Virus record (IMG/VR): IMGVR_UViG_3300042515_001939
Coordinates: 1 to 21,293 of that record
DNA: 21,293 nucleotides
Source of the DNA: a virus
Reading direction: 5' to 3' (one strand)
Shown: positions 1 to 6,486 of the stretch, one piece after another
Numbering within the stretch: the first letter of the stretch is position 1
How the letters are laid out: every line of letters begins with the position of its first letter
Notes under the pieces: model-generated
Database searches by the model: none
What the model saw: the letters and a program-made list of their open reading frames with translations, nothing else
What the model was told of the DNA's origin: nothing
Translations under genes and position numbers: made by a program

Positions 1-13
1 CGCGATAGCCCCT

Positions 14-33
14 TGTCCCTTTTGCGCTGTCCC
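14..33. repeat. Direct repeat TGTCCC x2 upstream of the first gene
   Basis: TGTCCC occurs at 14-19 and again at 28-33, a 14-base period, within a relatively AT-rich leader (TTTT and AAAAA runs) in an otherwise GC-rich window. It lies about 40 bases upstream of the first start codon. A direct repeat here could be a binding site for a regulator, but no clear -35/-10 pair goes with it. The function is unknown. Confidence 0.3.
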
Positions 34-69
34 AAAAATTGACGGCCTCCCGGCCGACAGGAACGAGCG

Positions 70-444
70 ATGAAGTCCTCCCGAACACGAGCCCAGCGGG
101 CAAAGCTGCCACCGGCGCCCTCGTCGACGCCCGACGTGTCCTACGCCGAGTACCTCCGTGCGAGCCTCATCCAGCTCGAGACGGCCGCCGTGAACGCAGC
201 CGAGGCCGGTAGCTGGCAAGCCGTGTCGACGCTCAAGCTCCGCGCCCTCGACTGCCGCGTACGGCTCGACGAGGAGATCGCGAAGGCGAGCTCGCCAGAC
301 GCGTCGATGTCTGACGAGCAGCTCCTGTCGATCATCGTGGCCGCCGTCGCGTCGATGCCGCCGCAACACCTCGAGCGCATCGAGGACGCCGTCGACATGC
401 GCCGCGGCGGCAAGGTGGTACGGCTCGCGAGTGGGGGCGCGTGA
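70..444 (+). CDS. Small phage protein of unknown function (possible packaging accessory)
   Basis: This 124-aa protein has a basic, Pro/Ser-rich N-terminus (residues 1-22), then a mostly alpha-helical core (SYAEYLRASLIQLE, about residues 24-75) with the phrase AAEAGSWQAVSTLKLRALDCR. Its C-terminal half is again helical and ends in a basic stretch. ATG at 70 is chosen because AGGA at 59-62 sits 7 bases upstream. Small helical proteins at the left end of packaging operons are sometimes terminase small subunits. I see no clear DNA-binding helix-turn-helix, and four genes rather than none separate it from the large terminase, so that role is only a possibility. The gene is followed by a 49-base gap holding the promoter of the next gene, so the two are probably separate transcription units. 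Confidence 0.7.
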   Translation: MKSSRTRAQRAKLPPAPSSTPDVSYAEYLRASLIQLETAAVNAAEAGSWQAVSTLKLRALDCRVRLDEEIAKASSPDASMSDEQLLSIIVAAVASMPPQHLERIEDAVDMRRGGKVVRLASGGA

Positions 445-457
445 GCCTCTCCGCTGG

Positions 458-487
458 TTGACATGTTGTCATTCGTTCGTGTACATT
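458..487 (+). promoter_or_regulatory. Sigma70-like promoter of the helix-turn-helix gene, predicted leaderless
   Basis: A consensus -35 TTGACA (458-463) is followed by an 18-base spacer and a -10 TACATT (482-487, four of six consensus positions). With the usual 6-7 bases from the -10 to the start site, transcription would begin at about 494, which is the A of the ATG of the next gene. No Shine-Dalgarno sequence precedes that ATG. The mRNA is therefore predicted to be leaderless. Confidence 0.6.
459..471. promoter_or_regulatory. Inverted repeat TGACA-N3-TGTCA over the -35 box (candidate operator)
   Basis: A perfect 5+5 inverted repeat, TGACA (459-463) and TGTCA (467-471), overlaps the -35 box. 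A second palindrome, TGACGTCA (487-494), covers the end of the -10 box and the predicted start site. Both are well placed for a dimeric XRE repressor acting on its own promoter. A near copy of the first repeat lies over the capsid promoter at 6484-6496. Confidence 0.5.
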
Positions 488-493
488 GACGTC

Positions 494-766
494 ATGCCAA
501 CATCATCTCGCTTTGCTGAACTCGCGCGCTCCTGGCGCCCCGATGGCTTGACACAGGCTGAGGCGGCTCGCCTGCTTCGTGTCGTCCCGAGCACACTCAA
601 CAAGATCGAGCAGGGCGAGCGCGGCGCGGCGCCGTGGGTGCTCGACAGGATGGCGGAGGTCTACGGCCTCTACCCCGACGACATCGCGGCGGGAGTGGCC
701 GCGCTCGCGGCTGACTACGAGGCCCGTCGAGTAGACGATGTCGCCGTCGAAGTGGAGGGCCTGTGA
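494..766 (+). CDS. XRE-family helix-turn-helix regulator
   Basis: This 90-aa protein has an XRE/Cro-type helix-turn-helix at about residues 19-62: LTQAEAARLLRV (first helix pair), then VPSTLNKIEQGER (recognition helix and the conserved IExGxR phrase), then WVLDRMAEVYGLYPDDI. The length and fold match small dimeric phage repressors and also the controller (C) proteins of restriction-modification systems. ATG at 494 is chosen over an upstream GTG because the protein then begins directly before the domain and the promoter places the transcript start there. The stop overlaps the GTG of the methyltransferase gene (GTGA), so the two are translationally coupled. It probably binds the inverted repeats in its own promoter. 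Whether it represses or activates cannot be told from sequence. Confidence 0.88.
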   Translation: MPTSSRFAELARSWRPDGLTQAEAARLLRVVPSTLNKIEQGERGAAPWVLDRMAEVYGLYPDDIAAGVAALAADYEARRVDDVAVEVEGL

Positions 767-1923
767 TCTCCTCTCATCCAGCCGCCGAGCTGTTCCCATT
801 CATGTCCGACGAGGAGCTTGCCGAGCTCGCCGCCGACATCCGCGCCCACGGCCTCCTCGAACCCATCGTGCTGCTCGGCGGCCTGGTGCTCGACGGACGC
901 AACCGCCTCCGCGCGTGCGAGGCGGCCGGCGTCGAGCCGAGCTTCATCGAGTGGGACGGGAGCGGCGACCCGGCGGTGTGGGTGATCTCGAAGAACCTCA
1001 AGCGGCGCCACCTCGACACGTCGCAGCGGGCGAGGATTGCACCCAAGCTCCTCGAGTACTACGCCGCGGCGGCGAAGGAGCGGCACCGGGAAGGGAGCCG
1101 CGTCGGCGGGGTGGGCGGGAAGGTTATTGCAAATTTGCAAGAACCTTCCGAGCCTACCAGCCACGAACGGACAGCCAACGCCGCCGTTGCAGCCGTGCTC
1201 AACGTCTCCCCCCGCAGCGTTGCACACGCCGTGACGGTGACTGAGGACGGCGTCCCGGAACTTGTCGCCGCGGTGGATCGCGGGGTGCTCGCGGTGTCGG
1301 CCGCAGCCGAGGCGACCCAGTTCGAGCCCGAGGAGCAGCGCCGCGTGGTTGAGCTCGTCGAGGCGGGCGCGTCGGGCGCCGAGGCCATCCGCGAGATCAA
1401 GCGCCCGCACGTCGCGAACAACAGCGGGGATAACGAGTGGTACACGCCGCCCGAGTTCATCGAGGCCGCGCGCCTGGTGATGGGGAGCATCGACCTTGAT
1501 CCCGCATCCTCCGAGGTGGCCAACCGCACGGTGGGCGCCGAGCGCATCTACACGGCGGCCGACGACGGCCTCAAGCTCGTGTGGGAGGGGCGCGTCTGGA
1601 TGAACCCCCCCTACGAGAAGGGACTTATCGACCGCTTCGCCGAGAAGCTCCGCGCCGAGGTGGCGGCCGGCAACGTCAAGGAAGCCGTGATCCTCGTCAA
1701 TAACGCGACGGACACGCGCTGGTTCGCCACGCTCTGCGAGGTAGCCAGCATGATCTGCTTCCCTACTGGCCGCATCCGCTTCCACAAGCCCGACGGCGAA
1801 CGCGGGGCGCCCTTGCAAGGGCAAGCGGTCATCTACATCGGTGGCCACCATGAGGGGTTCGCTCGCGCGTTCGCCAGCTTCGGCATGGTCGCGAAGGTGG
1901 TCGCGAAGGTGGTCGATGGATAA
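763..1923 (+). CDS. ParB-like domain fused to phage DNA N6-adenine methyltransferase
   Basis: This 386-aa protein has two parts. Residues 5-110 form a ParB/Srx-like domain (HPAAELFPFM, GLLEPIVLLGGLVLDGRNRLRA without the break, ISKNLKRRHL). A helix-turn-helix like that of KorB/ParB follows at about 137-160 (ANAAVAAVLNVSPRSVAHA). Residues 222-375 match phage DNA N-6-adenine methyltransferases (Dam, PF05869 type): N224-EWYTPP, SIDLDPASSEVAN, and the catalytic NPPY at 281-284. It would transfer a methyl group from S-adenosylmethionine to adenine; the target site is unknown. GTG at 763 is preceded by GGAGGG (754-759) and overlaps the regulator stop. The stop overlaps the nuclease start by 8 bases. 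A 32-bp palindrome lies in the linker (residues 119-129). The C-terminus carries a short duplicated unit (VAKVVAKVV). Phage roles for such enzymes include protection from host restriction and timing of packaging; which applies here is unknown. Confidence 0.9.
   Translation: MISSHPAAELFPFMSDEELAELAADIRAHGLLEPIVLLGGLVLDGRNRLRACEAAGVEPSFIEWDGSGDPAVWVISKNLKRRHLDTSQRARIAPKLLEYYAAAAKERHREGSRVGGVGGKVIANLQEPSEPTSHERTANAAVAAVLNVSPRSVAHAVTVTEDGVPELVAAVDRGVLAVSAAAEATQFEPEEQRRVVELVEAGASGAEAIREIKRPHVANNSGDNEWYTPPEFIEAARLVMGSIDLDPASSEVANRTVGAERIYTAADDGLKLVWEGRVWMNPPYEKGLIDRFAEKLRAEVAAGNVKEAVILVNNATDTRWFATLCEVASMICFPTGRIRFHKPDGERGAPLQGQAVIYIGGHHEGFARAFASFGMVAKVVAKVVDG
1118..1149. repeat. 32-bp near-perfect palindrome inside the ParB-methyltransferase gene
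   Basis: Arms of 16 bases match at 15 of 16 positions. Outer parts are GGAAGGTT (1118-1125) and AACCTTCC (1142-1149), and the core is the perfect 14-bp palindrome TTGCAAATTTGCAA (1127-1140). The only mismatched pair is A1126/G1141. The AT-rich core stands out in this GC-rich gene. It lies in the linker between the ParB-like domain and the helix-turn-helix. It could be a protein-binding site (parS-like) or form an mRNA hairpin. Confidence 0.85.
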
Positions 1924-2500
1924 GGCCACCTTCCTCCGAAATCTGGAGTACGGCCACATCGGCGAAGAGTTCGCCCGTCGGCACCTCGCCTTGTGCGGGC
2001 ATCATGTTGTTTCCGTCTACGCGGACGCAGAAAACAAGGCGCCCAAAGTTTACGTCGGCGACCGCATGATAACGGCCGCCGACCTGTTCTTCGTCGACGC
2101 CAAAGGCCGTGCCAATTGGGTCGAGGTCAAGAGCAAGACGAAGCCGGGCTACAAGTACAGCGGTCTTCATCGCGGGTTCGAGCATGGCGTTGACTTGCGC
2201 CACTTCGATGGCGACTATCGAGAGCAGGCGTCGCGCGCGCTGTTCTGGCTTGTCGTGCGCGAAGAGCTCACCATGCCGGGCGGTGATCCCGCCTGGGTGC
2301 CGCCGCCCGCGCCGAAGGGCGCTGACGGAAAGCCGGACTATCGCGATTACGAGCGCCACTTGGTGCCCGGCCCAGTGTGGCGAGCCATCTCGTTTAGGGA
2401 TGCCGAGAGGCTGGGCCGACGTGTCGACGGCTGGTCTGGTCATAAGGCCGGCTGGTTGTGGCCCGTCTCCGCTATGACCCGGTTTACGTTGATCGAATGA
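1916..2500 (+). CDS. Putative PD-(D/E)XK nuclease
   Basis: This 194-aa protein has the layout of a PD-(D/E)XK nuclease: an early helix with glutamates (GHIGEEFARRHLALCG, residues 13-28), an acidic residue at the start of a strand (D56 in AADLFFVDA), and the E-x-K signature (E70 and K72 in WVEVKSKTK). The phrase HRGFEHGVDLRHFDGDYREQA after it is also typical of phage and restriction-like nucleases of this group. It would cut DNA with a divalent metal; the substrate is unknown. ATG at 1916 is chosen because it overlaps the methyltransferase stop (ATGGATAA) and has AAGGTGG at 1906-1912; an earlier in-frame start at 1841 would add 25 low-complexity residues. Its stop overlaps the terminase ATG. 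Pairing with the upstream methyltransferase suggests a modification/restriction pair; a recombination or packaging nuclease is the alternative. Confidence 0.75.
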   Translation: MDKATFLRNLEYGHIGEEFARRHLALCGHHVVSVYADAENKAPKVYVGDRMITAADLFFVDAKGRANWVEVKSKTKPGYKYSGLHRGFEHGVDLRHFDGDYREQASRALFWLVVREELTMPGGDPAWVPPPAPKGADGKPDYRDYERHLVPGPVWRAISFRDAERLGRRVDGWSGHKAGWLWPVSAMTRFTLIE

Positions 2501-3882
2501 GCCTCTCCGCGCTCGCGTCGGCCGCGCACGTCCTCGGGCAGCGGGCGCACGCCGACCCGCTCGCCTATTACCGGCCGACGCCGCCTCAACTGCGTTTCCT
2601 CCAGAGCACAAGCCAGATCAAGCTGTTCCGCGCCGGCAACCAGGCCGGGAAAACCTGGGCCGGCGTCGCGGATTGCATCTGGCGCTGTCTCGGCGCGCAC
2701 CCGCACACGCTGGTCAAGTCCGCGCCCATCGAGGCCTGGGTCGTCGTCGTGTCGTGGGAGCAGTCGCTCTCCATCCAGGGCAAGATCTGGCAGCTGTTGC
2801 CCAAGGATCAGATCGAGGGCGACTGCGAGTACACGCCGGGCAAGGGCTTCCGGGGCAAGGTGCCCATCGTCCGATTCAAGAACGGCAGCATCCTCCGTAT
2901 CCGCACCGTCAACCAGGGCGCGCTGGCGCTCGCGGGCGCGACGATCGACTACGTCCTCATCGACGAGCCGCCGCCTGAGGCCATCTGGTCCGAGCTCGCC
3001 GCGCGCGTGCTTCGCCAGCGAGGCCGCATCGCCATCACGCTCACGCCCATCGGCCTGCCGCTCGGCTGGCTTCGCGCGCTGGTTGAGTCCGGCGAGGTGG
3101 AGGACATCCACACGCCGCTCACCGTCGAGGCCACGACACCCATCGGCGGGCGTCCGCTCCTGCGGGCCGACGACATCGCGAAGCTCGAAGCCCAGGTGCT
3201 CCCGATGGAGCGTGCCCAGCGCATCCACGGCGAGTGGGAGGCCGGGTTCACCGAGGGGCGGGTGTTTGTGCAGTTCGACCACACGACCATGGTGCGCGAC
3301 GAGGCGCCGACGGGCGAAGCGCAGATCGCGATCGGCATCGACCACGGGAAGGAGAGCGGCGCGCAAACGGCGGTCATGGTGGCGGTCACGCGCTCGCGAG
3401 ACAACGAGCCCCGGATCACGGTGCTCGATGTCGTGAGCTCGAACGGGATGACGACACCCGAGGATGACGCCGCGCAGATCCTGTCGATGATCAAGCGCGC
3501 CGGCCTCCGGTGGGAACAGATTGACCGCTGGGTCGGCGACCGCGCCGCCGTGTCGCGACGTGGGGGCGCGCTGAAGAGCAACGCGCTGCTCGTCCAGGCG
3601 TTCGAGAAGACGCTCAAGATCCCGATCGGGACGTGGCCCGGAAGGATTCACACGGCGTACAAGCCCGCCGGCTCCGTGTTCCACGGCTACCGCGTGCTCC
3701 AGGCCGCGATGCTACGGGGCGACTTCGTGATTCACCCGCGCTGCAAGCGCCTTATCGACGACCTCGGCAAGTTCGACGGGCGCGCCGCCTCCGAGCACAA
3801 ACACACGATAGACGCGCTACGCTACGCGCTCGAGCTCGTGACGCGTCGGCAGTACCAGCCGCAGCTCCTCCGCATCGGATAG
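2497..3882 (+). CDS. terL: Terminase large subunit (packaging ATPase/nuclease)
   Basis: This protein pumps DNA into the prohead and cuts it. It is 461 aa from ATG 2497, which overlaps the nuclease stop (ATGA); a GTG at 2458 in the same frame would add 13 residues. The ATPase domain shows Walker A RAGNQAGKT (residues 45-53) and Walker B YVLIDEPP with D156 and E157. The RNase H-like nuclease domain shows D282 in IGIDHG, D348 in VGDRAA and D439 in the C-terminal HTIDALRYALEL, the usual three acidic positions. The length is normal for the family. No clear small terminase gene is adjacent, which is unusual. The portal gene follows 8 bases after the stop. The identification is firm; the packaging type (cos or headful) cannot be judged. 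Confidence 0.95.
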   Translation: MSLSALASAAHVLGQRAHADPLAYYRPTPPQLRFLQSTSQIKLFRAGNQAGKTWAGVADCIWRCLGAHPHTLVKSAPIEAWVVVVSWEQSLSIQGKIWQLLPKDQIEGDCEYTPGKGFRGKVPIVRFKNGSILRIRTVNQGALALAGATIDYVLIDEPPPEAIWSELAARVLRQRGRIAITLTPIGLPLGWLRALVESGEVEDIHTPLTVEATTPIGGRPLLRADDIAKLEAQVLPMERAQRIHGEWEAGFTEGRVFVQFDHTTMVRDEAPTGEAQIAIGIDHGKESGAQTAVMVAVTRSRDNEPRITVLDVVSSNGMTTPEDDAAQILSMIKRAGLRWEQIDRWVGDRAAVSRRGGALKSNALLVQAFEKTLKIPIGTWPGRIHTAYKPAGSVFHGYRVLQAAMLRGDFVIHPRCKRLIDDLGKFDGRAASEHKHTIDALRYALELVTRRQYQPQLLRIG

Positions 3883-3890
3883 GATGACGC

Positions 3891-5585
3891 ATGAACGCCA
3901 GCATGACCGCCCCGATGCCGCCCGCGCCCGGCAACCCTGACGAGGCCCGCCGCGTCGAGCACACGCGGCACCGGTACGCGATGATGGAGGGGCGGTGGCA
4001 GCCCATCCTCGAGAGCTACATGGAGACGCAGCTCGGCTCCGTGCGCCGGGCCGCCATGGGTCTCGTGGACATCAGCTATTGCGCGCTCCGGACCACGTCG
4101 TACGAGCTCGCGACGCTGTACGACGCCGAGCCCGACGTGCGCCACAACCAGCTTGCCTCCCCGAACATCGACAGGCTCGTCGGCTCGGCGGGCTCGATCG
4201 CGCGCTCCGGCCTCTGGTCGCAGATGTCGAGGTTTCAAGCGTACACTCTCGCGTTGCGCGAAATGTGGATGCGCGCCGATGTCGAGGACGGGCGCCTCGT
4301 CTACCGGCCGGTCCCGCCGCACATGACGATGGCCGAGGCCGATCCGGCGCGCCCCAACGTGCCCACGCTGTTCGGCGAGCTGCGACTCCGTCAGGTCGAC
4401 GGACAGCTCATGTGGACGTTCGAGGTCTGGGACATTCGCAACCTCGCGAACCCTACCTACCGGGTAGTCGAGGCGCTCGACGGGTGGAAGTTCGGGCGCG
4501 ACCTGACGCGCCTCGTGCACGGCGCGACCTACGACGGCGCCAACTACCCGGCGTCCTGGCGCCGCTCGAACGGGACGCCGATCATCCCGGCGATCCTCTA
4601 CCACGCGTCCACGTACGGCGATCGGCTCTTCGATCCGTTCGCCAACATCGAGCTTTACACGGGCTCGCTCCAGCTCGGGCTCTTCTACTCGTACCTTGCC
4701 CACTGCATCCGCGACGCCAGCTACCCGCAACGGTACGCGGTGGGCGTCCGTGTCGCCGGCATGGATGCGTCAGACCTCGGGAGCCGCGCCGCGCGCTCCG
4801 AGGTGACGACGGACCCGACGACGATCCTCATGCTCGATCCCATCGCGGAGACGAGCCAGCCGATGATGGGGCAGTACCAGGCCGGCGCGGACGTGGAGAA
4901 GCTCGAGGCGGTGATCGCCGCGGTGGCGCACCGGCTCGCGACGGACGCCGGCCTCGCGCCGTCGGAGCTCCAGCGGACAAGCGGCTCCGCGCGCTCGGGC
5001 TACGCCATCTCGCTCTCCCAGGAAGGCAAGCGCCAAGCGCAGCGCCGGTACATCATGCAGTTCCGCGCGTCGGACGAGGCCCTTGTCGGCTTGTCGGCGG
5101 TGCTCTACAACCGCTGGAGCGAAGCGAACACGGAGCCGACGAACTACCCGGAAGGCGGGTACTCCGTCATCTACCGCGAGATCCCGCTGTCGCCGCAAGA
5201 GATGGAGGCGCGACGGAAGCACGTCTTGGAAATGCTTGCCGCCGGGCTCATGTCCGAGGTGGACGCGCTCCGCTTCTTCGGGAGCCTGTCCGAGCAGGAC
5301 GCGATTGCTCAGCTCGCCGCGATTCGCACCATGCGGACAGAGGCCCCGCCGACGTCGCCGCCGGAAGGAGGAACGACGCCAACGCCGACGGCGCCTGCCG
5401 ACGACGTATCCCACGCCGAGGCCATGGCCGAAGCGGTGGACGAGCTGGTAGCGTCCGAGGAGGCCGTCGCTTTGCTCCTCGAAGCGGCGACCGGCGACCA
5501 GGCCGACACGCTACGCGACCTGCTCGCCAGCATCCGCGAGGCCCGCGGCTACCTGACGGGCGCTCCTGTCGAGGCCGCCGAGTAG
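3891..5585 (+). CDS. Portal protein
   Basis: This 564-aa protein lies directly after the large terminase, the usual place for the portal, the dodecameric ring at the capsid vertex through which DNA enters and leaves. Sequence features fit: N-terminal helices (HTRHRYAMMEGRWQPILESY), a middle section of mixed strands (MWTFEVWDIRNLANPTYRVVEA), then the long helical region (VEKLEAVIAAVAHRLATDAG and SAIRSGYAISLSQEGKR-like phrase at about residues 363-380). A typical portal tail part follows (PLSPQEMEARRKHVLEMLAAGLMS without its continuation). The last 100 residues are a Pro/Thr-rich linker and an acidic helical tail. ATG at 3891 has AGGA (3881-3884), which overlaps the terminase stop. The next gene starts inside the stop codon. 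Assignment rests on position, length and overall pattern. Confidence 0.88.
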   Translation: MNASMTAPMPPAPGNPDEARRVEHTRHRYAMMEGRWQPILESYMETQLGSVRRAAMGLVDISYCALRTTSYELATLYDAEPDVRHNQLASPNIDRLVGSAGSIARSGLWSQMSRFQAYTLALREMWMRADVEDGRLVYRPVPPHMTMAEADPARPNVPTLFGELRLRQVDGQLMWTFEVWDIRNLANPTYRVVEALDGWKFGRDLTRLVHGATYDGANYPASWRRSNGTPIIPAILYHASTYGDRLFDPFANIELYTGSLQLGLFYSYLAHCIRDASYPQRYAVGVRVAGMDASDLGSRAARSEVTTDPTTILMLDPIAETSQPMMGQYQAGADVEKLEAVIAAVAHRLATDAGLAPSELQRTSGSARSGYAISLSQEGKRQAQRRYIMQFRASDEALVGLSAVLYNRWSEANTEPTNYPEGGYSVIYREIPLSPQEMEARRKHVLEMLAAGLMSEVDALRFFGSLSEQDAIAQLAAIRTMRTEAPPTSPPEGGTTPTPTAPADDVSHAEAMAEAVDELVASEEAVALLLEAATGDQADTLRDLLASIREARGYLTGAPVEAAE

Positions 5586-5932
5586 TGCCGCTGGACTTGC
5601 GCCCGCCGGCCACGGTCGCCGCCGCCGCGCGTCGCGGCCTCGAGCTGCGTCGCGAGTACGGGCGCGGCGGGACTGTCGTGGGTGTCGCGCGGGCGCGTGA
5701 CCTATCCAACCGGCGCACGCTCTCGATCGACACCGTGCGCCGCATGGCGTCGTTCTTGTCGCGTCATGCCGTCGACCTCGAGGCGCCCGCGGCGACGCCC
5801 GGACATCCCGACTATCCGAGCCCCGGCCGTATCGCGTGGCTGCTGTGGGGCGGCGACGCCGGGCGCCGGTGGGCGAACAAGATCCTAAAGCAAGAAGCTC
5901 GGCTTCAAGCCGAAACGAAGGGGTACGCATGA
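5585..5932 (+). CDS. Conserved small phage protein (IAWLLWGGDAGRRW family)
   Basis: This 115-aa protein starts at GTG 5585, sharing one base with the portal stop (TAGTG). It shows the recurring phage pattern PPATVAAAARRGLELRREYG, RGGTVVGVARARDLSNRR, TLSIDTVRRMASFLSRHAVD and, near the C-terminus, PSPGRIAWLLWGGDAGRRWA. I recall this pattern from many phage structural regions, where it is usually left without a function; its place between portal and scaffold suggests a role in head assembly or DNA entry. The sequence is basic and helical, with no membrane segment. The longer open frame upstream is only an overlap with the portal gene. The stop overlaps the next ATG (ATGA). The family is recognised with good confidence, the function is not. 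Confidence 0.85.
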   Translation: MPLDLRPPATVAAAARRGLELRREYGRGGTVVGVARARDLSNRRTLSIDTVRRMASFLSRHAVDLEAPAATPGHPDYPSPGRIAWLLWGGDAGRRWANKILKQEARLQAETKGYA

Positions 5933-6486
5933 GCGAAGAAGTGACCACGGAAACCACGGACCAGGGCGCGGCCTCCGCGCGGATTCGCCAGCTCGTGGCG
6001 CGCGTGAAGGAGCTCGAAGGCCGTGTCGGCGAGCTCGAGCCCGTCGCGGCCCAGGCCGAGAAGTGGCGCGCCCAAGTCGACGAGGTCAAGGCCGCGTCGA
6101 AGGCCGAGCGGGAGGCGCTGCGCGTTGAGCGCGAGATCGCCGCGGCCGGCATCACGGACGCCGAGGGCATGGAGTACGTTCAGCACGCGTATTCGAAGCT
6201 CGCCGCCGAGGGGCGGCCTCCTCTGTCGGAGTGGCTGGCGGCCCCTGACGGGCTCCCCAAGGCGGTTCGCGCGTACCTCCCGGCCTCTACCCCTGCCGCG
6301 CCCGCGCCGACGACCACGGCCGCGCCAGCGGCGCCGGTAGTGCCCTCGCCGCGCACGTCGACGGGCACGATCCCGCAAGCGCCGAGCGAACCCCAGGCAT
6401 GGAGCGCCGAGGCCATCGCGCGGCTGTCGCCCGCGGACTTCCGCGCGAACCGCGAAGCCATCATGGCGGCGCTGCGCACCGGTTGA
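5929..6486 (+). CDS. Scaffold-like head assembly protein
   Basis: This 185-aa protein lies just before the major capsid gene, where phage scaffolding proteins are found. Residues 1-15 are acidic and polar, residues 16-75 form a coiled coil (RIRQLVARVKELEGRVGELE and what follows), residues 75-120 are helical, and residues 122-160 are a low-complexity Pro/Ala/Thr linker. The C-terminus AEAIARLSPADFRANREAIM resembles the short capsid-binding helix ends seen in scaffold proteins. A scaffold directs coat assembly and then leaves the prohead. ATG 5929 overlaps the previous stop (ATGA) and has a purine-rich GAAGGGG upstream. No maturation protease is fused to it or visible nearby. The gene is followed by a 123-base gap with the capsid promoter. 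Confidence 0.75.
   Translation: MSEEVTTETTDQGAASARIRQLVARVKELEGRVGELEPVAAQAEKWRAQVDEVKAASKAEREALRVEREIAAAGITDAEGMEYVQHAYSKLAAEGRPPLSEWLAAPDGLPKAVRAYLPASTPAAPAPTTTAAPAAPVVPSPRTSTGTIPQAPSEPQAWSAEAIARLSPADFRANREAIMAALRTG

Noticed and set aside
548-553. TTGACA inside the helix-turn-helix gene
   Set aside because: No acceptable -10 box at 16-19 bases and no inverted repeat around it.
1888-1914. Two tandem 12-base units at the end of the methyltransferase gene
   Set aside because: Only two copies, encoding VAKVVAKVV; too short to count as a repeat element.
715-1959. Long minus-strand open frame of 414 codons opposite the ParB-methyltransferase gene
   Set aside because: It mirrors a well-identified plus-strand gene, is rich in Arg/His/Gly/Asp as expected of antisense reading in GC-rich DNA, and has no recognisable domain.
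2440-3684. Long minus-strand open frame opposite the terminase gene
   Set aside because: The plus strand encodes clear Walker and nuclease motifs; the antisense product is a composition artefact.
5365-5371. Perfect AAGGAGG inside the portal gene
   Set aside because: No start codon lies at a suitable distance in any frame with a sensible product; it comes from Gly/Gly-type codons in a linker.
3995-5584. Plus-strand open frame in another register through the portal gene
   Set aside because: Only its last 115 codons (from GTG 5585) read like a protein; the rest is an Arg-rich shadow of the portal.
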